From the NCBI GenBank assembly GCA_001687465.1, contig LVLI01000221.1:1-39585 (forward strand): DNA of 39,585 nt, given 5' to 3'. Every line of letters starts with the position of its first letter. The first letter of the stretch is position 1. This document shows, in pieces, positions 11,449 to 21,504 of the stretch. Under the pieces are notes generated by a model, which made no database searches, had not been told where the DNA came from, and worked only from the letters and a program-made list of their open reading frames with translations. Both the position numbers and the translations under genes were made by a program. Source of the stretch: Halocafeteria seosinensis (taxonomy: Eukaryota > Sar > Bigyra > Bicosoecida).

Positions 11449-13858
11449 CTACAGATGCTTCAGTCTATATTCCGAACTGGGGTGCAAAGATTCCTTTACA
11501 ACGCTTGGGATGGGGTACTTTCTGTCGTAAATCTCACGCACGGAATGACCTAGCTGGTCAGGCGAGCTGAGGGCTGAGGTGAAGGATTTCACTAAACGAT
11601 CCCATCCTTGCTCGTAACGAGTAAGGTTGGCAACGCAAGAGGGATGTTTATCTCGCAAAACTTCGAATAAGTATTTGTAGTCCTGCTTAGATGATTCCTC
11701 CAACTTGTCCCACAAGTTCTTGACCTGCGTCAGAAACAACATAAAGAAGATGATTAACGCATTCCGCCCTCCAGTAGAGAAATACCATTCTAGAAAGATC
11801 GGCTTACTTGGGTCCGAGCAGTTGTCGCACCTAGTCGTGTCATAGCTTGTTGGGATTCAACCAGCCATTTGAATGGCTCCTCGTTTCCTTGCAAAACCCC
11901 TTTAACTTTATCTTTATTTCTTTCCCTGTCAAAAGCAAGACCGCTGCCTCGTATGCAAAAAAAAAACCAAAACGGTTCTCACTACTTACGCAAAGAGAAA
12001 AACGGCACATGGACTGTATCGTTTTCTCCAAGGGTCAAAAAACAAGTTTTCCAAGTGTTTTTGATACCCCTTGATTATCTTGTCCCGCTTTTCAAGATAC
12101 TTCATAGAAGCCTTTTGTGCCACAGACATTCTCGGGACAGAATCTTTCTCCTCCTTCTTAAATTCTTGAAGCTGGCTAGAATCCTTCGAACTATCATGCT
12201 TCTTACGTTTACGCTGTTGTCCTGCAGACGCCTTCTTCTGTCGCTTTTCCTTCTCTTTCGCTGCCATTGCCTTTTCATATCTAGCGAGCCACTGTAGCAG
12301 AAGCTTTCTTACACCATATCAAATAAGACAACCAGTTCAAGCATTTATTACACCATACCTCTGGACGGTCCTCTGGGCGGGGTGCTCGATAGTTCTCCAT
12401 TTCACGTTGAAATCGTTGCTTATCCTCCGCAGCCATATCAGCATAAGGCTGAGACAATTACCTCAGATAAAATACGAATGACTTGAGTACTGGGCGTCTC
12501 CACAGGCTTACCTTCTTCTGTTCTTCTGAGAGGGCATTCCACTCGTGTCCCAATCGTTTACTTATTTCAGATAGAGCCATCTGAACAGTAGTAAGTTTAC
12601 CGGGTACAAGCGGGGAACTTCCTCAACGGCTTTCGAGCTTACCTCAGGATGCAATTTACGAATTTGCTGTCGGCGTTCTTGACTGAAGAAGACGAAGGCG
12701 GTCATTGGTTTCTTCGGTGCGTTTGGATCATGAATTTTTCCAGATTCGTCCATCCACGGGTCCGGCTGCATGGGTTGATTGGTATAATTTGCAAGGCGTG
12801 ACTAACGCACAATCATACATACTGACACAAACTACTTACCCTGTAATTTTCCAGCTCTATCTCATATCGACGTCTATCCTCCGAAGCAAGATCTTCATAC
12901 TTCTGGGGATGCGTAAGGAGTTACAGTTCATACCATTTAGGATAGCTGTCTTACGGTTGGTTCACACAACCCTTACCTGTCGCCATTGCGGATCCATTTG
13001 CTTCCACGTTTCAGCAAGCGTTGAGGAGGTTGTGCTAAACAGAATTTTCCTATCGCGGTTTAAATGTGGATTCGAATCCAGTATCTGTTTTTGAACTTTC
13101 CCACGCATATCCTCCACAAAATAATTGTACGCAGATTTTGGTCGCTGCGGAGCGTTTGGATCCTGCGTAATAGAACCAGCCATTATTATTAGTTTATAAC
13201 AGCGCTCAACCGCGCACGTATACACGCGATAGTTAGTTCAGCGTAAACGCTGGCTTACCCTGGTACGCTTTCGCTTCGCGGTTCCCTTTTTAGCCGGTGT
13301 TGACGATGATCTCTTAGCAGGTGGAGAGACTTGTGAGTGCGCTGAACTTGCTGCAGACCTCGAATCCAAGAGCGGATCGCCAGATCTCGAATCCACTAGA
13401 GGATCACCAGCTGAGGCTTCTCGCATCCTCGTAAGAGTAGCTATTCCTTCTTCTTCATCGTCGTCATCGTCCTCGTCGTCGCTGCTATCATCTTCCTCAT
13501 CGTTTGCGCTCGATCCAGCTGAGGCCATTCTGAAGTGTTCGGGCTCGTTATGATCCCCTTCCTCAATCCTCCTTCTTTTCTGAGCTCCTTGTGACCTATT
13601 CGCTACCCCTTCGTCATCCGGGGCGCTCCGGAAAAGGGGATATGCTTCTTCCTCCTCCTCGTCCGAATTATCGCTGCCACTGCTGCTGTTGTTCTCTGCA
13701 TTCGCACCACTGCCATGACGAGGAGGGTGAGCACTGGACGCCGCAGAACTGGACGACGACGCTTGTAGATGGAATTGGTCACCCTGAGCATTGTATGCCT
13801 GGTGTTGTTGCTGTTGAGCAGCATGCGCTGCTTCCGCCACGGCAGCCAATGTATCCAT
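11449..13858 (-). CDS. tandem HMG-box chromatin protein, nine exons
   Basis: Minus-strand exons are 13858-13259, 13162-12977, 12902-12840, 12765-12643, 12580-12512, 12448-12359, 12291-11990, 11925-11808 and 11724-11449, giving 608 aa. Introns are 62-96 nt. The first 200 residues are low-complexity: Gln/Ala/Ser-rich, then acidic Asp/Glu runs, then a basic tail with KRKRTR. Two HMG boxes follow, at about residues 201-283 (DPNAPQRPKSAYNYF) and 284-370 (DPNAPKKPMTAFVFF). Each ends in the helix typical of the L-shaped fold (EDRRRYEIELENY, EDKQRFQREMENY). The boxes should bend DNA without strong sequence specificity. The C-terminal 230 residues are basic and helical, ending in a segment with WDKLEESSK and no known domain. 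It is probably a chromatin or transcription architectural factor. Box 1 carries a small insertion compared with box 2. Confidence 0.9.
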
Positions 13859-14424
13859 CTTGGATCATTCACTCTTTCACAACCCCACCCAGCTGCGTTG
13901 CGATGTCGTAAGGTACGATTGTACTGTGCTGGACAGTCACTAGCAATCCTGGTGATGCATACACTATCTATACAGCATAACAAGGGGGCTGCTCCTGATT
14001 CCATCTTCAACTTGCAAGGCAAGGCAAGGGCCTCAAGGCACAACACAGATGGTGCAAAGTGCACAAGCATGTGGATCGCGACGGGTTCTGAAAAGACATG
14101 CTATCGAAGAACACAGCACGTGCCAGAGAAAATGCGTATTTTAGCTCAAGTGCACTAACCAAAAAAGCCTTGGCGTTCTGAAGCCACACAGGCAAAAATT
14201 CTTCGAGCCAAAAGCCCCCAGGGTGCAGACTCCACACTGGGTACGCTGTCTTCTGTCAAAATACATGGTTTTCTCATTGTAGCTAATGGGTTATTATTGC
14301 CCTTGCGGGAGGGATGAAGTACCCCACTGTCTCATTCTGGAACTGATGGCGGCACTCAAGGAGATGTTGTACCATTGGTATCAGTACCTACCTGGACTCT
14401 ACTATACTGGGCTCGATAAATACC
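13859..14424. other. intergenic region, promoter of the HMG gene
   Basis: About 565 bases between divergent starts. A 43-residue minus-strand ORF (from 14266) has a few Cys residues but no supporting context. No snRNA or tRNA signature was found. Confidence 0.5.
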
Positions 14425-14696
14425 ATGGCACAGCGTGAATTTAGAAAGCATGCTCAGTTGGAAAATCTGGCTACCAACATAAAGCAAGTGAGTACAGGAA
14501 TCGACTTCTGGCCACATTGCATACTGTATCGCCACACAGGCCTCTCAGGATATAAGCGCCCAATCGGGAAATATCAAGGCTGGCGGACCAGAAAAGGGTC
14601 ATCAGTGAGTTGGAAGCGCGTATATTCGGTCTGGTATTTGCTCCTCCTTACTTCAGTTGCAAGCTTTGTAGTACCTCAGACCATCATTTGTTTTAG
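14425..14696 (+). CDS. tiny three-exon protein, unknown
   Basis: The proposed exons are 14425-14487, 14540-14604 and 14657-14696, giving 55 aa. Both introns are exactly 52 nt, both have GTGAGT donors, and the second ends in a strong pyrimidine tract before CAG. The first 40 residues are helical and polar (MAQREFRKHAQLENLATNIK). The end holds two Cys and several His. If the second intron is not removed, translation stops at 14605-14607 after 43 residues, so intron retention would shorten the C-terminus. No family is recognised. The gene is supported by splice signals more than by protein content. Confidence 0.4.
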
Positions 14697-15139
14697 TTTG
14701 CAATCGATTCCCCTTGTGTACAAGTTCCGCCGTTATCAAAGTTCATAACTATCCACTAAAATGTCCGTACTAACACTAATATATATATACACACACTAAC
14801 ACACATCTCTGGGGGTGGTGCGCTCGGTCTTACGCGCCAAAACAGGAAACTCCGTGTGCTTTGAGAGTACAATTGCTCCAGAATACCGAATTGTATGTCC
14901 ATTTTGCAGCACGAGGACACCGATTACATAGTAGACTCCCTCTTGTATCATAAAATAAGTGGCTGCACGAATACAACATGGGACCATTTGGGGCAGCGCG
15001 CTCTGTCGACAGGAGCTGAAAGCGCCCTCCTCCGAGCAACGCAACGCCAACATAACACAACACAACGGGCTCGACAATCAAGCAGCATTGCCTCCATTCC
15101 AGTGCTACTACAAGTAGAAAGTGTGGATATCGTTGAATA
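14697..15139. other. intergenic region with a possible upstream ORF
   Basis: It contains a short AT/AC-rich run near 14779-14800 and an 81-codon ATG-initiated ORF (14895-15140). The TAA stop of that ORF overlaps the ATG of the next gene by one base. The ORF product is not recognised and may not be made. Confidence 0.4.
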
Positions 15140-18100
15140 ATGTCCCTGAAGGAGAGTGGCAGTGCCATAGAGGAGGAGACGCGGAGCGAGACCTCCTCCA
15201 TCGTCTATAATTATAACCTTGTGGAGCCGGATAAAAGGGGGATTATGCGCCGCGTTTTTAAACGATATGGAGGGGATGATACGGCAGAAACGAAGTCGCC
15301 TTTACGACAGACTAAAAGTCATGGAAACATGGATTTGCAAGGGAACAAGGTAGTGACAGAGATGTCGTTCCGGCAGTTTATGCAGCTACTGCAAGACATG
15401 GGAGTTGCAGACACACTAAAGGAGAAAAGCACCACCGTGACTCATGACGAGGCGCTAGAAAATCTACTGTTACTGTCAAAAGAAGTATTTAACACACTTC
15501 GGGTTACACACTTGGGGTTTGACGTCTTCCCTACGGCTTTATCCCTCGCCGCTACAGAGTTATTCCCGAATGCCAACGAAAAAGTAAGATCATAAATGTA
15601 GGTATATCAGAATTGAAGCTGTAATTTACTCCACTACCATACTGTTCTTGCAGGACGCCCGCCAAAAGTTTATGTGCCAGTATATACTGCCATTGGTGAG
15701 TGGCAGAGGGGACCGCTCACCCACGTCTAGCTATAGTGGTAGTTTTCCGGTTCACACTCCTCAAGATAATTTAGCTACGTCGATTGGACGACAGAAGGAC
15801 GATATCAAAGTAGAAGAAGTCGAAGAAACTGCTTTAGATGAAGAACGTACTTCAGCTTCGATACACTCCTCCCAGCAAGGAGAGCGAATGTCTCACCGCG
15901 TTCCTCCTTCGTCCGCGTTCTTGTCCCCGGAGAAACGTCAAAACAGCCCAATGATGTCCCCCGGTTCGCGGAGATTGATTAAAAACACGTCCTTAGCAGG
16001 TGAGACTCAGCATGAATCTGTTGAGCGCCTGTCCCGAAGAATCGGCAATCGCTTGTCCATACATAAACATGCGGCCCCTGCGCCATGGGCACATATTCGG
16101 CGCAGCCCTTCATCGCAAGCTCCAAACAACCAACGGCCAGCTGGGCATGCTTTATATGAAAATGCAACGAAACAACAAGCTAAGAAATATGCACGTATGC
16201 AGCGGGAACTAAATGAGGAAAAAGAAATGCGCAGCCAATCAAAAGTGTCGGCAGGTTCGAAGAAGTTCCTCAGACGGAGAATCGCGCGAGACTTTTGCGA
16301 ACAAATTGTAACACTGACTACAGGGGGGTCAACCGGGGATAGTCAAATGGAGGGGTTCAATGACCTAATCTCAGCCAGAAACTGGTGGCATGTTGTAATA
16401 AGCTTTGGCGACTTGTTGCTGCTTCTCTACCGTATAGGGTATGTCCAATCGGAATGGGATCAACTGTGCTCTGTCTTGCTAGACCTTGGAGGTGTTGCAC
16501 CGGAGAATCAGTCTGCCACAAGTGATGAGTCCACAAGCTCACAGGACATCAACAATTTGGACCAGATTCAGATCGACAGTGCCCTTCATCGGCAGAACAT
16601 ATCCGAGGAGTTGGAATCTACCTATCCCCGCACAGTTCTCGATGAAGCACGTGCTGTCAGTTCCGCCTGGTACCATTTGTTAAATTGGTATTCTAACAAA
16701 GATGAATCCTCCAAGTACGGAGAGGAAAGCACGTCGACGCTAATGATTTTGCGTCCAGAGCGACATTCAATCTTACGTACGAAAGTTGATGACGACAGCA
16801 GTGGTGCTGACGGACGCTGTATTGTGACTGTGCGGCTTGGGCGCATTGTGTCACTCTTTTCTCGCTTGCTTACGGGGCAAGACATTTCCTTTAGTCAACT
16901 CTTGGGAGAGTGGGAAGAGATTGGGAGGGAATGTGGATTGTTAGATAAGGAAATGGAAATTGATGCCAATGACCGTGTGATGCTGGCCGCACGCAATTTT
17001 ATTTTCGGGTTCGATTTTGACAACTTTTCAGATGAGACGCATCCAAGGTATACTCCAGAACAATTTGGTGCAAAGTGCCGTTGGCCGCAAAAAATTGTTG
17101 CCTCTCTGCACTCGCTATATCTGGCCCGAATGTATCGGGACATACGCCGAGGGAGGCCGCAGTTATCAAACGAGTCTTCAAACGATAATCCCCCTCTACG
17201 CATTTCCGTTAGTGCCGCTGCGAATAAGTTTAGAAACCTGCAAGATCACCGAAGGCGTATTCAAGACGAATTCCAAAGGGAACAGCAGCGTCGCCAGGAA
17301 GAAGAGCTTGCAGAATGTACGTTCCAGCCTCAATTGAATGCACGAGATAGCGAGAGCGTTGATGTCTCCGGGAGCAGGGAGCCGGTGTTTGAGCGTCTGT
17401 ATGCAAAGCCGAAAAACAAAGAGAAGGAAGGGAAGCCGATACCTGTGAAAAAACCCGAAGATGTGGAGAATGAAAGCCAATGTACGTTCCGTCCTCAATT
17501 AAACCATAAGTACGAAATGCCGAAAAGATCCAAGAAACCGAAGGGGTGGAAACAGCATCTAGAACGGCAGTACCAGGGCCGGAAAACCAAGCAAGATATG
17601 CAAATTGCTGAGGAAATAATGTCGCAGGGAAAGAATCCTGCGAGTCAAAAATACGTAGAGCCTCTGAATCCTTCGAAGACTCCGGATGATAGTACCGCCT
17701 CTCGTGCTATTTCAAGAGACACTATAGAGCGGTTGGCGTATTCGCGTGGAAGGGAATCGTCATCTCTGGCAAGCTCCCGACCGGCAGTCGAGCGATTCAT
17801 TTCTCCACGTAGCACAGGTAATAATGTTAACAGGGGGAACGTTTTCCCGCCGCGCTCTTCTGAGCGTTACGACAACTTTGCCTCTAAGCTCGCTGACCAG
17901 CTGATTTCCCCACCAAAGCCGTTGTCAAGTGCTATCTCAACCTTCTATCGGTCACTGGATTTTAGCAAATACAAAATTAATGATCAGGAACCCGGGGGTC
18001 TGGAGGACGGAAGTACAAGCAGCGACGGCGCTGATAATTACTGGCAAAGTGAACCTAGTGGAGGACATACCAAGGAGAACATCACAGAGAGCGAACCATT

Positions 18101-18281
18101 GGTCTTTATCGATATCGACATTGGCGGTGGGAAGACGGAGAGGATAAGTGTGTATGAAAACGTGAGTGCAGCCACCCTCGCCAGGGACTTTTGCGTGTCC
18201 CATGGCTTGGATCCCGACGTCTACGAGTATCGGTTGGCCACGCTGATTGCGGAACAACGACAACAAGCTCTGAACCAATAA
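15140..18281 (+). CDS. flagellum-associated-like protein with CTFxPxLN motifs
   Basis: Exons 15140-15583 and 15654-18281 (intron 15584-15653, GTAAGA to CAG) encode 1023 aa. The N-terminal third is helical with long Ser-rich disordered linkers. Two copies of CTF[QR]PQLN lie near residues 703 and 758, following Arg/Glu-rich helices. This motif recurs in axonemal and basal-body proteins of flagellates. The last 60 residues (LVFIDIDIGGGKTERI, then LARDFCVSHGLD) resemble a small ubiquitin-like module seen at the end of several protist flagellar proteins. I infer a structural role in the flagellum or basal body. The RIB43A gene in the same window supports the presence of flagella but does not prove this protein's location. 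The start is the first ATG of the frame. Confidence 0.75.
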
Positions 18282-18655
18282 TTAGCCCACAACCTAGCAA
18301 GTTTGCTGGAAGGTTTGTTACGTAATTAATGTACACTGTACCTGCTGTACGATACGACACCCGGTCCCTTACGAGTTTCCAGTTCGAGACCATGGTTCAT
18401 GCCACTTTCTATAAACTCACAGTGTGCTTCCTGAAAAGAAGCAGAAATCAGTCCACCTCACCTAACTAAACCTCCCAAAGTGGTCTGTCTTGTCGGTGGG
18501 GTGTGGGGCTTGAGCCTCAAGGAGGTCTTCGTGTTCGATATTCGAAGTTTCCACTTAGAATTTAAGTGAGAAAGTTGTATGGCTTGTAAATTTCCAACAA
18601 ACACCGAGCCAGTTCTCAACAAGACACACATACATGCTTGCTAAACGTGGTAACA
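18282..18655. other. intergenic region, nothing recognised
   Basis: About 370 bases between two plus-strand genes. One small inverted repeat is visible near 18552-18571 (CACTTA and TAAGTG arms). It is too short to interpret. Confidence 0.5.
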
Positions 18656-19234
18656 ATGCAGAGTAGCGATAATAGCTCTGCCATCCCTCGGGAGATCGAG
18701 GAACAAGTGCGTCAAGAGGGATGTGGCTTGACCTCATCCCAATCGACACAATGCAGGACAGTGAATGGCGAGACCAAGTGCCAGGAGGAAGTCAGCTACT
18801 ATAAGAGATGTCCTGGAAAGAAGCCGGAACTGGTATATCGCAATAAAACCGAGACAGAAGGAGCTCCTCAGGAAGAAATGGAAAGTTTCTTCCCCTCCTT
18901 GCCTTCTTCGTCGTCCATATTCGGGGGAGGAGGACGAGGACAAGAGAAGGAGGACTTTTTTGGACCCTTCTCAGATTTCTTCAAGTCATTTGAGAGAGCG
19001 TTCTCTGGAAGAGAGTTTGACGAAGAAGGCCGAAGGGGATTCCCCTTCCCGGGACGAAGTCATAGGGGAGCTCTACCAGGACCTGGCTCGAAAACAGACG
19101 CGATGAGTCCCGAGAAAGCTGATGCTAATGCCCCGAACGCAGCACCGGCCCCATGGGTGAATGAAACGGACCCTCACCGGCGCATCGATGAAGCCAGAAA
19201 ACAAGCTTCCAAGCATGGCGGCACTTACGTATGA
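18656..19234 (+). CDS. twin CX9C protein, probable mitochondrial intermembrane space
   Basis: A single-exon ORF of 192 aa starts at the first ATG of the frame (18656). Residues 23, 33, 42 and 52 are Cys, forming two CX9C motifs separated by eight residues. This is the hallmark of small proteins imported into the mitochondrial intermembrane space and oxidised by the Mia40/Erv1 relay. The arrangement ends in RCPGKKPE. It resembles the cysteine pattern of plant Mal d 1-associated-like proteins, where a similar C-x-G tail follows the last Cys. After residue 75 the protein is Phe/Gly/Glu-rich (FFGPFSDFFKSFERAF) and then disordered. Import by Mia40 is inferred from the motif. The molecular function is unknown. 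Confidence 0.75.
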   Translation: MQSSDNSSAIPREIEEQVRQEGCGLTSSQSTQCRTVNGETKCQEEVSYYKRCPGKKPELVYRNKTETEGAPQEEMESFFPSLPSSSSIFGGGGRGQEKEDFFGPFSDFFKSFERAFSGREFDEEGRRGFPFPGRSHRGALPGPGSKTDAMSPEKADANAPNAAPAPWVNETDPHRRIDEARKQASKHGGTYV

Positions 19235-20186
19235 AGGACTAGCCGCCCTAAGTCAAGTAGGATTGCGGACCCAGCGCGTTACCAATCAAAGAGCCGTCAA
19301 CGAGAGAAAATGACCTGGATTGATCCCAATAATTGCGTCTTTACCGATGCTGCAAGCAATCCCAAACGTGACTACTTAGTCCCCTCAAAGAGATGCTCCT
19401 CCTCTCCCAATTCACGTCCGTGTCGTGCTCTTGGCTTTACCCAACTCTTTTTACCAAATGTATCGCATGCCACTGGAGACGACAAAGGGTATTAAGTACA
19501 CCAACGAGACCGTGGAGTACAACACTTGTTAGGTCGCATGTAACGGTTGAGTGTATTCACAAACATATACTAGGTACTGGGTACTACCAACTATACGGTG
19601 CAACGTACGAGCATCTTTCACCCACCCATATGTGCTTCCTGCTTCGTCCCCTCGTTACTGGCGGTTTCAGTCTTCCACTCAACCCTCTGAGTTGTAATCG
19701 GTAAGTCCCCGTCCACAAGCACTTGAAGTCTTGAACTTCCCGGGAGTGATGATCAGTGATCCCGGGAGCCGGAAGACACAATTTCGGTGCTTAACAGCAT
19801 GTTAATAACAGGCGTTACTGACAGCGAAACGATCGATTGTTGTCAAAACTTTGGTGTGTGGATCATACTGATTGCAGAATGTGTATACATCAAATTCACA
19901 GGACGACGGGAATCTAAGTTCGGGTTTGGTCTTCTTAAACCACCCAAGAACGCAGCAGCTGAACAGCATTTTCGTCGCCTCTTGCTCGTCCTGGCAAACG
20001 GCACTTTCCACAGAAATTCGACAAGGAGACGCCGGAATCGACTGCGTCTCGAAATATTTTCATTCAGTGCTGTATTCATTTTTATTTTATGAGTTGAAGC
20101 CCGCAGCACCAAGTGCGGGGTGCAGGCAGTGTTCAGTGTTGTTCCGGTGGCAAGGTTACACCATCTGTTTTAACGGAGCAAACGAA
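19235..20186. other. about 950-base intergenic region
   Basis: No gene could be supported. Open frames extend through 19872-20186 into the following gene, but they lack a suitable ATG context and coding character. No repeat or RNA gene was recognised. Confidence 0.5.
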
Positions 20187-20837
20187 ATGAGCGGGATGAC
20201 CAGCGAAAGTAGTGAAAATGCTCAGAGCACAAATAAATCAGCCCGGTCCCGCGAGCAGACGCGATCGCCGTCTGCCACGAGCATTCCGACTGTGGATACC
20301 ACTGGGTCCGCAGTTGACGGTCTGAAAGAAGAGGTCGAAGATTCCTCAAATAAACACAAACAAGTCTTAGCGGAGGAGGAAGGAGAGGATGAGGAGACCC
20401 ATCCGCAGACTAATGGGGCAGGAGTTGGAGTGGGGTTGATAAGAGGCATCTTCATTGTGTTTATAATTTTCTCAATTGCTATTGCGTCGTCATGGATTGC
20501 TTTGTTCGAGTCCAACTTGAGTGACGAACCTTCAGGTACCGTACATTCGTGGCCCCACATTTCGTGGGATAGACGTGAAACCAACACCGTGCTTCGGCGA
20601 TGTCGAACCTCCCCAGAGACGCAGAGAGTGTCAGCTACTGGCTCGAATGTTAGTGATGCATCATTGCAGAAGAACGATTCGGCATTCCCGAGAATTGGAA
20701 GAGGGTGCAGCTACCTGCGGCCAAGGTGGTATACTTTGTTTATTCTTTCTGCAACGGGCGACAGTTATGATAATATTACCTGTCCGAATCAAGAGTTCTC
20801 ATTCCCGAGACTTGGAAGAGGGTACACCAACCTGTGA
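20187..20837 (+). CDS. single-pass membrane protein with C-terminal repeats
   Basis: The ORF from ATG 20187 encodes 216 aa. Residues 1-80 are polar and acidic (Ser/Thr, then a Glu/Asp run). Residues 83-107 are a clear transmembrane segment (GLIRGIFIVFIIFSIAIASS). With no signal peptide this fits a type II topology, N-terminus in the cytosol. From residue about 149 the protein enters a 39-residue repeat (SATG...FPR.GRG) that continues in the DNA beyond the stop codon. An in-frame TGA in the second unit ends translation. Two alternative frames are also open through parts of the region after the membrane segment, so an undetected intron or a frameshift could change the C-terminus. The membrane half is the trustworthy part. 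The family is unknown. Confidence 0.5.
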   Translation: MSGMTSESSENAQSTNKSARSREQTRSPSATSIPTVDTTGSAVDGLKEEVEDSSNKHKQVLAEEEGEDEETHPQTNGAGVGVGLIRGIFIVFIIFSIAIASSWIALFESNLSDEPSGTVHSWPHISWDRRETNTVLRRCRTSPETQRVSATGSNVSDASLQKNDSAFPRIGRGCSYLRPRWYTLFILSATGDSYDNITCPNQEFSFPRLGRGYTNL

Positions 20838-21017
20838 CCGAGCTGGAGAACTTTGTTTATTCTTTCTGCAACGGGCGACAGTTATGATGATATTACCTAT
20901 CCGAATCAAGAGCTCGCATTTCCGAGCTGGAAGACTTTGTTTATTCTTTCTGCAACGGTGACAGTTATGATGATATTACCTATCCGAATCAAGAGCTCGC
21001 ATTTCCGAGCTGGAAGA
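20631..21017 (+). repeat. tandem repeat array, four units (117, 117, 84, 83 nt)
   Basis: Four units share the core running from TCTGCAACGGG through CCGAG to CTTTGTTTATTC. Spacings between units are 117, 117 and 84 nt, all multiples of three; the last unit is one base shorter (83 nt). The 84-nt units lack 33 nt relative to the second unit. The missing block is bounded by the direct repeat CCGAG and includes the TGA codon. Unit 1 is strongly diverged in its first half, while units 3 and 4 are nearly identical. Confidence 0.85.
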
Positions 21018-21066
21018 CTGAGTTCTGCAATAAGGGATAGTTACTTTTTGGGAAGTTCCAAAAGGC

Positions 21067-21504
21067 TTAAACAGTGATTGACAGGGATATAAACCCTACA
21101 CTGTACCAGTTCAAAAAATCCTGCAAATTGCTGTTGAAGGCTACGAGTAACTCATCATGCGTTTTAAAATGCTTATCTTGGCACGTTTGTCTAGTTTGTT
21201 GGTAACGGGGGCGCATGTTTACTATAGGCCTATACAGTTGCATGTCTGTAACCAAAATTTCCGGGATACGTGTCTCCATCTTGTCTGGTGCTCGTGATTC
21301 CTGGGTTTCACCTCGTCTTACATCTTCGCGGGTCTCCATGGACTTTATTTTGTGCAATCCTGTTCGATCCGCTTTTGCACATGACACAACATGGTGTCTC
21401 CACGGGATAGCTTCGGGGTCTGATAGACATCTGTCTGTCGAACTGCCGACGAAACTTAAGAACCAATCCAACAGCCGACGGGTCAGGCCACCAATTATCC
21501 CCAT
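21067..21504 (-). CDS. hypothetical protein, 145 aa, doubtful
   Basis: An uninterrupted minus-strand ORF begins at an ATG (21504) with the amphipathic start MGIIGGLTRRLLDWFLSFVG and is polar afterwards. It converges on the repeat-bearing membrane protein gene. No domain, splice signal or neighbour supports a function. The opposite strand is also open for about 107 codons here, so this may be chance. Confidence 0.3.
   Translation of the reverse strand: MGIIGGLTRRLLDWFLSFVGSSTDRCLSDPEAIPWRHHVVSCAKADRTGLHKIKSMETREDVRRGETQESRAPDKMETRIPEILVTDMQLYRPIVNMRPRYQQTRQTCQDKHFKTHDELLVAFNSNLQDFLNWYSVGFISLSITV

Noticed and set aside
14142-14266. Minus-strand short ORF with CxxC and CxC
   Set aside because: Only about 40 codons, with no splice or neighbour support.
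19872-20186. In-frame extension upstream of the membrane-protein ATG
   Set aside because: Would add about 100 residues without a domain; the ATG at 20187 gives a sensible type II membrane protein.
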